A stretch of 64,000 nucleotides of DNA, taken from the NCBI GenBank assembly GCA_002070275.1, contig MWCY01000001.1, positions 62,001 to 126,000 of the forward strand. Direction: 5' to 3'. The position numbers were made by a program, and so were the translations under genes. The notes under the pieces were generated by a model that saw nothing but the letters and a program-made list of their open reading frames with translations, had not been told where the DNA came from and did not search any database. The first letter of the stretch is position 1. Each line of letters begins with the position of its first letter. This DNA is from Candidatus Hydrogenedentes bacterium ADurb.Bin170. Lineage in GTDB: Bacteria > Hydrogenedentota > Hydrogenedentia > Hydrogenedentales > CAITNO01. Positions 16,218-23,111 of this stretch are shown here, one piece after another.

Positions 16218-17776
16218 AGTTCAAACTCCTGCACACCCGTTTTGTCGGGAGAAAATACATCCAGCATTCTATCGATCAGCGACCACCCCTGTTCAAATAA
16301 AAAAGAAAAGAGGGAAAGAACCCGTTCCTGCTCTTTTCCGTTGGGAGAAAAAAAACAGTGCAGGCGGGTCAACTGGTTTTCCAAAGTTTTCCGCTTCTCC
16401 TGATCGGAAAAGAGAAGGGCTTTCCCGAAACGGTCAAAATAAAACTGCTGATTTTTCTGGAAACGCTGCGCCAGCTGCTGAACAGCTGCAGGTGTGCCGG
16501 GTGCCAAAAAAGGCGCGAGGAAATGGGCAAAAGCATCGTCCAGCGATATTCTGCCTTTTTGAAAAGCATTGTGGTACCGGTTGGCGTGCTCCTGTTCCAA
16601 TGCACGGGTCAGAACCTGATTCAGATCAAAAGGCTGCGTTGTGTCTGCTGAAAAACGCTTTCTCAGTTTGTTGTTTTTGAGCGTAGTAATAAGCCCTTTC
16701 ATGCGCGGATATACGATGGGCATCGGCTGATCAAACAGATTAAAAAGCGGTTTTAACTGTGCCCAGTAAGCGATTTCGCCGGGACCCGCCACATAAGCCA
16801 GCACAGGGAAAAGCGCCTGCTGAATGATCGGACGCAACGCAACATTGCCGGAAAAAAGTTCGGGCCGGGCAGCCAGCAGGGCTTTCATTTCTGGTTTTGA
16901 AAAAGACCGTTCTGCTTCGGGGGCATGAAACCTGCCGTTTTCATAAAACATCGTGCAGCGTATTTTTTCAATTTCCAGGAAAAAATTGCACATGGTTTCT
17001 GTGCGCCGGATCGGTCGCCCGAAACCGCGGGATTCCAGAATATCCCCTTGCCGCATGAGCAGTGCCGTGCTTTCCAGCGGGGCTTCTATTTCCTGTTCCA
17101 GAATAGCGGCGGCAGTACGGCGCGCGGCAGGAAGACGCGGATCAAAGAGACGCAGTGCCGTGTGGGCAAAAAGGCGTGCCTGAATACGGGAAAACCATTC
17201 CGCTACAGACGCTGATTCGCCGAGCGCCCGGATAAGAAAATCACGGATTTCTTCTGTGCACTCAGAGGAGGGTGTCACCGCCGCTGCCTGATCTATAAGC
17301 TTGTTTAACTGACCGGTGAGGGGAATTTCGCCGGCAGGCATCCCTTTTACATATCCGTCTGCCGGAGAAGGCGTATAGCGGAGCGTCAGAAGATCATGGC
17401 GACGGGTCACCAGTGTTGCATGATTGATTTCTTCAAAATCATGGTCGTCCGAAGCTGTCCAGAAAAGAGGGATGACGGGGGCATCCGGGCGGCTCACCCT
17501 TTCTGCCAGCTGGATTGCTGTGATAGTTTTGTAAACTGTATAAAGGGGCCCTCCGAAGAGCCCTGCCTGCTGCCCGGTTATTATGACCCGGCATTGCGGA
17601 GGCAAATCAGTTTTTTCGACGCCCAGCTGCTGCTGATACCGATTTACCTGCTCTGCCATGGCGGGAGGAAACGGGGCAGGGGAATGCCTGTCGCGAAAGA
17701 GAGAAGCGGGCAATGCTTCGTAAAGATCCGCTACTCTATCCTCTCCGGAAATATAGGCATGATACAGACTGTTCAT
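16214..17776 (-). CDS. bshC: bacillithiol biosynthesis cysteine-adding enzyme BshC
   Basis: Joins cysteine to glucosaminyl-malate to complete bacillithiol, the low-molecular-weight thiol used instead of glutathione. The 520-residue length is close to the family norm (about 540). Typical stretches are RVIITGQQAGLFGGPLYTVY (about 63-82) and FWTASDDHDFEEINHATL near 105 in the Rossmann-like core, VYPRMKGLITTLKNNKLR near 350, and a long C-terminal coiled coil. Start and stop overlap both neighbours by 4 bp (ATGA), so methyltransferase, bshC and bshB1 are probably translated as one unit. Confidence 0.93.
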   Translation of the reverse strand: MNSLYHAYISGEDRVADLYEALPASLFRDRHSPAPFPPAMAEQVNRYQQQLGVEKTDLPPQCRVIITGQQAGLFGGPLYTVYKTITAIQLAERVSRPDAPVIPLFWTASDDHDFEEINHATLVTRRHDLLTLRYTPSPADGYVKGMPAGEIPLTGQLNKLIDQAAAVTPSSECTEEIRDFLIRALGESASVAEWFSRIQARLFAHTALRLFDPRLPAARRTAAAILEQEIEAPLESTALLMRQGDILESRGFGRPIRRTETMCNFFLEIEKIRCTMFYENGRFHAPEAERSFSKPEMKALLAARPELFSGNVALRPIIQQALFPVLAYVAGPGEIAYWAQLKPLFNLFDQPMPIVYPRMKGLITTLKNNKLRKRFSADTTQPFDLNQVLTRALEQEHANRYHNAFQKGRISLDDAFAHFLAPFLAPGTPAAVQQLAQRFQKNQQFYFDRFGKALLFSDQEKRKTLENQLTRLHCFFSPNGKEQERVLSLFSFLFEQGWSLIDRMLDVFSPDKTGVQEFEL

Positions 17777-18531
17777 GCTGCGCCCTTGATACCCAGCACT
17801 AGCATTCTGGGTGTTTTCGTGCTGTAGGGCGTGCCGTCATAATTGCCCCAGGTTTGTGTAATACGCAAGCCTGCCTGCTCCAGTAGAAACCGCAGTTCGT
17901 CAAAGGTGTACATGCGGACAGATTCGCTGCTTTTTCCTACAAGGACGTTGTTTTTTTCGACGCGGATGGTTTTATTGACCCGTTGTGTTTTTTCATCGAT
18001 CCACCGTTGCTCCCGGATCCGGAAACCCAGAGAGTCACGGGTGGATTCAGTGACCAGATTCTGTTTCAGATATTCCGGATTGAGATAATCAAAGAAAAAA
18101 CGCCCTCCCCCGGCAAGAGCGTCGCTCATCTGCAAAAGTGCCTTTTTATTTTCCCCGTCATCCATAAAATAGCCGAAGCTTGTGAAAAAAGAAAAGATGA
18201 CAGAAAAAGTACGGGTAAAAGGAAGATATCGCATATCCCCGCGCACCAGATGGACTTGCCGGCGGGTGTTCTGCAGCGCTTTTGCGAGCAGTACCGGCGA
18301 GTAGTCGTACCCCGTCAGGCTGGCACCGGTATCCATCAAAGTCGCAAGGTGTCGCCCGGTACCGCAGCACAGATCAAGCGCTGTGTCCTTCCGGGACAGA
18401 CCCGCTGCTTCAGCGGCGAAACGGGCTTCCGGTGCGGCCGAGGCAACGGAGCGATGAGCATAGACAATGTTGTAAAGATCGCCGAAGGCGCTTTCGAACC
18501 AATCTTCAGGAATTGTTTTTTTCTCAGTCAT
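17773..18531 (-). CDS. class I SAM-dependent methyltransferase in the bacillithiol operon
   Basis: A 252-residue cytosolic methyltransferase. The SAM-binding motif LDLCCGTGRHLATL lies at residues 52-65, and GYDYSPVLLAKA and RGDMRYLPF complete the Rossmann site. SFFTSFGYFMDD near 118 is the post-motif region of the methyltransf_25/11 type. I chose the ATG at 18531; a longer frame from a TTG at 18591 would overlap the aspartokinase. Its stop overlaps the bshC start, placing it directly in the bacillithiol operon. Some anaerobes make N-methyl-bacillithiol with a SAM methyltransferase (NmbA in Chlorobi), so this gene is a candidate for that step. That link is inference from position, and general small-molecule methylation is the alternative. 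Confidence 0.8.
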   Translation of the reverse strand: MTEKKTIPEDWFESAFGDLYNIVYAHRSVASAAPEARFAAEAAGLSRKDTALDLCCGTGRHLATLMDTGASLTGYDYSPVLLAKALQNTRRQVHLVRGDMRYLPFTRTFSVIFSFFTSFGYFMDDGENKKALLQMSDALAGGGRFFFDYLNPEYLKQNLVTESTRDSLGFRIREQRWIDEKTQRVNKTIRVEKNNVLVGKSSESVRMYTFDELRFLLEQAGLRITQTWGNYDGTPYSTKTPRMLVLGIKGAA

Positions 18532-18574
18532 TTCTAAGGTCTGCAGGTCTGCTTCCGGAAGGAGGCGGAGAACA

Positions 18575-19885
18575 TTACTGCCAGCTGTCAAAAGCGTGAT
18601 AGATGGCGGAAACCGCTTTTTCGAGATCCTGTTCTTCCACTCCGATCAGAATATTCATTTCAGAGGAACCCTGATTGATTACCCGGATATTGACGCCTGC
18701 TTCCGCGAGTGCACCGGTGAGACGTGCGGCAACGCCAACCAGCCGGTTCATGCCTTTGCCCACGGTGGCGACGATTGCCAGACCGGAGGTGACAGTGAGA
18801 TCGTCAGGATCCAGAAGCCGTTCAATGGATTCCAGTATGGTCTGCACTTTGCCTTTGAGCTCGTCATCGGAGGCGATAATCGAAATCGTATCGATACCGG
18901 TGGGCATATGTTCCCAGCTGACCCGGTGCTCCTCGAAGATGGAAAGCAGTTTTCTGCCGAAACCATGTTCTTTATTCATGAGCGTTTTCTCGATGTTGAA
19001 CATGGTGAAGCCGCGCCGCCCCGCAATGCCGCATACCGGATGTCCGGAGTCGCGCCGGGCGACGATCAATGTGCCGGGGCTGTCCGGTTTTTTAGTGTTC
19101 AGAATCTGGATGGGGATGCCCGGTTCCCTGACCGGAAAAATAGCCTCGTCGTGAAGCACCGTGGCGCCCATGTACGAGAGTTCGCGCAATTCTCTGTATG
19201 TGATCTCTTCAATCCGTTTCGCATCCGGAACAATGCGCGGATCTGCCATTCTGAAGCCGGACACGTCAGTCCAGTTTTCATAAAGCGAGGACCGGGTTGC
19301 CCGGGCGACAATAGAACCTGAAATATCACTTCCGCCCCGTGAAAAGGTCTTGATTTCCCCTTTAGGCGTTGCGCCGTAAAAACCGGGAACCACGAAGAGA
19401 CAGTCGCCTTGCAGTTTTTCACCCAGCAGGTCATAGCTCCGGGGATCCAGCTGTCCGTTTTCTTTGAAAAGGATGCATTCTGCAGGGTCAACAAAAACGG
19501 CGCCCAGCGCTTCGGCAATCAATTTTCCGTTGAGATATTCACCCCGTGATGCCATATAGTCCGGTGCTTCATCACGGGAAGCATGCTCGGCAATTTCTTC
19601 CAGGCAGGGCTGCACATTAAAAGAAACGCCCAGCTCGCGGGCAAGGGTCGAAAAACGTTCTTCTATAATGCTTTTCGGTTCTGTCGGATCAAGACCCTGC
19701 CGTGCCATATTGTGCCACGCATACAGAAGGTCTGTAATCTTTTTCTCTTCTGCTGTTCGCTTGCCCGGGGCGGAAGGCACAATATACTTCCGTGCCGGGT
19801 TGGCACGGATAATGTCGATAACCTGACGGATGCAGGATGAATCTGCCAGAGAAGAGCCACCGAATTTGCAGGTGATACGCTCCAT
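18575..19885 (-). CDS. lysC: aspartate kinase
   Basis: Phosphorylates L-aspartate, the first step to lysine, threonine, methionine and diaminopimelate. The 436-residue monofunctional enzyme has the amino-acid kinase fold with KFGGSSLAD at residues 7-15, SAPGKRTAEEKKITDLLY near 38, and the catalytic FSRGGSDISGSIVARAT near 180. Two ACT domains follow (about 290-436, ending near VNIRVINQGSSEMNILIGV), which normally bind lysine or threonine as feedback inhibitors. The architecture resembles the Bacillus YclM/ThrD class. The start follows AGAGGAAAGAC. It sits between rseP and the methyltransferase in a tight operon; no functional link to either is obvious. Confidence 0.93.
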   Translation of the reverse strand: MERITCKFGGSSLADSSCIRQVIDIIRANPARKYIVPSAPGKRTAEEKKITDLLYAWHNMARQGLDPTEPKSIIEERFSTLARELGVSFNVQPCLEEIAEHASRDEAPDYMASRGEYLNGKLIAEALGAVFVDPAECILFKENGQLDPRSYDLLGEKLQGDCLFVVPGFYGATPKGEIKTFSRGGSDISGSIVARATRSSLYENWTDVSGFRMADPRIVPDAKRIEEITYRELRELSYMGATVLHDEAIFPVREPGIPIQILNTKKPDSPGTLIVARRDSGHPVCGIAGRRGFTMFNIEKTLMNKEHGFGRKLLSIFEEHRVSWEHMPTGIDTISIIASDDELKGKVQTILESIERLLDPDDLTVTSGLAIVATVGKGMNRLVGVAARLTGALAEAGVNIRVINQGSSEMNILIGVEEQDLEKAVSAIYHAFDSWQ

Positions 19886-19931
19886 GGTTGTCTTTCCTCT
19901 TACACTGTAATTGGGTTAAATTCTGAGGGGA

Positions 19932-21596
19932 TTAAAACCAGCCGAAAAGAAGGCGCTGAATATCGTTGAATGTGACAAAGAGCATAAGTGCGATCAGGAG
20001 AAAAATGCCGATCTGCTGCATGCGAACCAGCAATTTTTCACTGACCGGTTTGCCTCTTGCCGCTTCCACCGCATTCATGACTACTTGCCCGCCGTCGAGA
20101 ACAGGCAGCGGGAGAAGATTCAGGACAAAGAGATTAACACTGATGAAGGCTGTGATTTTGAGCAGCCAGTCCCATCCCGCCTGGGCGGCTTTTGTAGTTA
20201 CTTCATAGATCATCACCGGCCCGCCGAGATCTTTGGGGCTCACCTTTTGCTGCACAAGCCCGACAATCGTCAGCACCGTGCGCTCCACGGCGAGATAACT
20301 CTGATAGAAGGAGTGGGGGATGATGCGCACTACTGGCACCCGATGCCAGACTGTTTTCGGGCGCAACGCTACACCTATAGCGCCGACAGCCTGGATTTTC
20401 AGGGAGGCGTTGATCTTTTGCTCAGGCTCCACCACACCGAAAAGAATGCCCGGTCTCTGAACGGACAGATCAAATTCCGAGCCCGGATTCTCTTTCTCAA
20501 AGGTAAAAAATTCTGCAGGACTCATGGCTTTTCCGTTGACTGCCGTAACCATATCTCCCGCTTTCAGTCCAGATTCTTCAGCGGTTTTTGTTTCTATGGC
20601 AAGTATGCGCAGTTCCTGCTCTTTTTCGGAGGAACCGAAAGAGATGCCTTTTATGCGTCCGATTGTTTCAGGAGTAGCTTGCAACGCCAGGGTCTCGCCG
20701 TTTCGCTCCACCTCCAGCCGGACGCTTTCACCGGCTGGTATCTTCTCTATAGATGTAATAAATGAAGTCAGGGAAACGGTCTTATCGTTAACCGCCCGGA
20801 TGATGTCCTGAGGCTTCAGGTCTGCTGCTTCTGCCTCCGAGCCGGGGAATACCTCGCGGACAATGGCTGTCTCAAAAGGACCGACGCCGAAGCGTGGATG
20901 CCCCGAAGCATCGAGCACCTGAGGGACGACAGGAGACACAAAACGTCTGCCGTCAATTCTTTCAAGCAGCACGTCGTATGTTTTCTTGTCACCGCCCAGC
21001 ACTGCGGTAATGGCGAGATCTGTCATGTTGCCGATTTCCCGGCCGTTTACACTTAGTATGCGGTCGCCCACCTGCCAGCCCTGAGCATCGGGAGTGCCTG
21101 TCATGTCGGCAGCGTCGGTGTTGTGAAGCAGGAAAAGAGGAGCCGTTTCTACCGGCGAACCTGCTTCAATTTCGCCTACTCGTGCCTCCACTTCCCATTC
21201 GGGTACTTCACTGCCAACGAGTCCTACCAGTGCATACAAAACAACGGCAAGAACAAAGTTCATGGAAGGTCCCGCAAGCAGCACGCACATCCGCTGAATG
21301 ACGGGTTTGTTTTTAAACCAGCGGTCTTCCGGCACATGTCCGTATTCCTCTTCGCGTTCTTCATCGCTGAGGGGAACATCTTCCTGACCCGCCATCATGA
21401 CAAAGCCGCCGATCGGGAGCGCTCCTATACAGTAATCTGTTTCGCCCCACTGAAAGCCGAAAATACGGGGCGGCATACCGATACTGAACCGTTTTACATA
21501 AATGCCGAAACTTTTTGCCGCCAGAAAATGCCCCAGTTCGTGAATGAAAATCAGAAGGCTTAACACGGCAACAAATATGACAATATTAATCAGCAT
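19932..21596 (-). CDS. rseP: site-2 intramembrane zinc metalloprotease RseP with PDZ domains
   Basis: Cleaves membrane-embedded anti-sigma factors or signal-peptide remnants inside the inner membrane. The 554-residue protein has the zinc motif HELGH at residues 19-23 in the first membrane helix and the matching NLLPLPVLDGGQVV near 505 in the C-terminal helix pair. Between them are PDZ-like repeats (for example near 155, GWQVGDRILSVNG; near 255, AADLKPQDIIRAVN; and near 345, LKAGDMVTAVNG). Three PDZ-like units make it about 100 residues longer than E. coli RseP. Its first codons overlap the end of dxr by 7 bp, a common rseP-dxr pairing. An ECF sigma factor is encoded elsewhere in the window, but its partner anti-sigma is not visible. 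Confidence 0.93.
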   Translation of the reverse strand: MLINIVIFVAVLSLLIFIHELGHFLAAKSFGIYVKRFSIGMPPRIFGFQWGETDYCIGALPIGGFVMMAGQEDVPLSDEEREEEYGHVPEDRWFKNKPVIQRMCVLLAGPSMNFVLAVVLYALVGLVGSEVPEWEVEARVGEIEAGSPVETAPLFLLHNTDAADMTGTPDAQGWQVGDRILSVNGREIGNMTDLAITAVLGGDKKTYDVLLERIDGRRFVSPVVPQVLDASGHPRFGVGPFETAIVREVFPGSEAEAADLKPQDIIRAVNDKTVSLTSFITSIEKIPAGESVRLEVERNGETLALQATPETIGRIKGISFGSSEKEQELRILAIETKTAEESGLKAGDMVTAVNGKAMSPAEFFTFEKENPGSEFDLSVQRPGILFGVVEPEQKINASLKIQAVGAIGVALRPKTVWHRVPVVRIIPHSFYQSYLAVERTVLTIVGLVQQKVSPKDLGGPVMIYEVTTKAAQAGWDWLLKITAFISVNLFVLNLLPLPVLDGGQVVMNAVEAARGKPVSEKLLVRMQQIGIFLLIALMLFVTFNDIQRLLFGWF

Positions 21597-22756
21597 AAAG
21601 GAGTACTTTCGGAGGTTGAAGCTATATGAGCCTGTGCACGCAGCCGTGCGTCCCGGTCTGCTTCCATCACGGCATCCAGATCATAAGCGGAGGAAAAGTT
21701 ACTTTCAGACAGCGTCCGTTCAACGACTTCCGCGATAGCCAGAAAGGGAATCTTTGCGTTACAAAAAGCGGCTACCGCTTCTTCATTGGCGGCATTCAGA
21801 ATAGCGGGTGCTGTGCCTCCCTCCTGTGCTGCTTCCTGAGCCAGAGCCAAACAGGGAAATGTTTTGCAGTCCGGTTTGTCAAAGGTCAGGGTGCCAATTG
21901 TCGCCAAATCCATTCTTTCATCGGATAACGTCAGACGGGAGGGATAGTTGAGAGCATAGGCAATAGGCAGCTTCATGTCTGCCCGCCCCAACTGCGCTAA
22001 AAAAGACCCGTCCACAAACTCAACGAGGCTGTGAACAATACTCTGGGGATGTATTACCACCCTTATCTGCTCCAATTCTAGCCCAAACAGCCACATGGCT
22101 TCAATTATTTCCAGTCCCTTGTTCATGAGCGTGGCTGAATCTACGCTGATTTTAGCGCCCATATCCCAGGTGGGGTGAGACATGGCCTGCGCCGGAGAGA
22201 TGTGTCGCATCTCCTCCGGAGAATATCTGTAAAAGGGACCTCCGGACGCCGTCAGATGCACACAGCGTACGTCTGCATGGTTGGAGCCTTCCAGGCATTG
22301 GAAGATGGCGCTGTGTTCGCTGTCAACAGGCAGGATGCGCACGCCCTGTTTTCCTGCTTCTTCCATGATGTACCGGCCTGCCATGACCAGAGGTTCTTTA
22401 TTGGCTGCCGCCACGTGATTCCCGGCTTTGATCGCAGCGAGCAGCGGCTGTAAACCGACCGCCCCTACCACTGCATTCAGTACGAGATCTACCGGCTGCG
22501 ATGCCAATTCTACAAGCCCTTCCGGGCCGCTGAGCACCTGACAGTGCCCGGCATGCTTCTGCACCGCTTCGCGCAGTTCCGGATCAAAAACGGATACATA
22601 GTGCGGTCGAAATTCTTTGATCTGTGCCAGAAGTAATTCCACATTTCCCCGGGCGGTCAGCCCATGGATCTGAAACTGATCAGGGTGCCGGCGGACAACT
22701 TCCAGCGTATTTTGCCCGATACTGCCTGTGGAACCTAAAACGGTTATTTTCTTCAT
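21590..22756 (-). CDS. dxr: 1-deoxy-D-xylulose 5-phosphate reductoisomerase
   Basis: Converts DXP to MEP with NADPH, the committed step of the non-mevalonate isoprenoid pathway. The ATG at 22756 gives 388 residues beginning MKKITVLGSTGSIGQNT, the NADPH-binding glycine motif, right at the N-terminus as in the family. The metal and substrate region includes LPVDSEHSAIFQCLEG near 125 and TWDMGAKISVDSATLMNKGL near 195. A longer frame from 22831 would add 25 unrelated residues. It is the first gene of the operon running to bshB1. Confidence 0.95.
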   Translation of the reverse strand: MKKITVLGSTGSIGQNTLEVVRRHPDQFQIHGLTARGNVELLLAQIKEFRPHYVSVFDPELREAVQKHAGHCQVLSGPEGLVELASQPVDLVLNAVVGAVGLQPLLAAIKAGNHVAAANKEPLVMAGRYIMEEAGKQGVRILPVDSEHSAIFQCLEGSNHADVRCVHLTASGGPFYRYSPEEMRHISPAQAMSHPTWDMGAKISVDSATLMNKGLEIIEAMWLFGLELEQIRVVIHPQSIVHSLVEFVDGSFLAQLGRADMKLPIAYALNYPSRLTLSDERMDLATIGTLTFDKPDCKTFPCLALAQEAAQEGGTAPAILNAANEEAVAAFCNAKIPFLAIAEVVERTLSESNFSSAYDLDAVMEADRDARLRAQAHIASTSESTPLC

Positions 22757-23111
22757 AATTACCCTGAAAAGAGGCGGAAGGTGCTTTATGCGCATGCAAG
22801 GCATGAAACCCGAAAGAACTGCTGAAAGCATACTATATTATTGCCGTGCTTCTATTGTCAATTGAGCCTGACAATCTGCCCGGCAAAGTGTTCGCCAATT
22901 TTGAGTATGAACTTATTGCAAAATTCAAAATTCATAGATATAATAATATTGAGAAGGGTGTTCGGCGCAGGTGGGGACAGACATATCATCTCAAATTTTT
23001 ATGCTGTGTAAAGAACAGCAGATCCCTGTCCGGCTACGATAGAGGCACTTCCTGACCGGAAAAGTTCAGGGAACTGTTCCTGAAAGACCCTCATTAACTA
23101 AGGAAAGAGAA
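22757..23111. other. 355-bp divergent intergenic region dxr / EF-hand protein
   Basis: No gene was seen. It contains a strong plus-strand sigma-70 promoter (22916-22944) and then a transcribed leader of about 160 nt with several short self-complementary stretches (for example CCTGACCGGAAAAGTTCAGG at 23050-23069). I do not recognise a known riboswitch in it. Confidence 0.5.
22916..22944 (+). promoter_or_regulatory. sigma-70-type promoter of the EF-hand surface protein
   Basis: The -35 TTGCAA (22916-22921) and a perfect -10 TATAAT (22939-22944) are separated by 17 bp in an AT-rich stretch. The transcript would begin near 22951, about 160 nt before the ATG at 23112. Confidence 0.75.
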
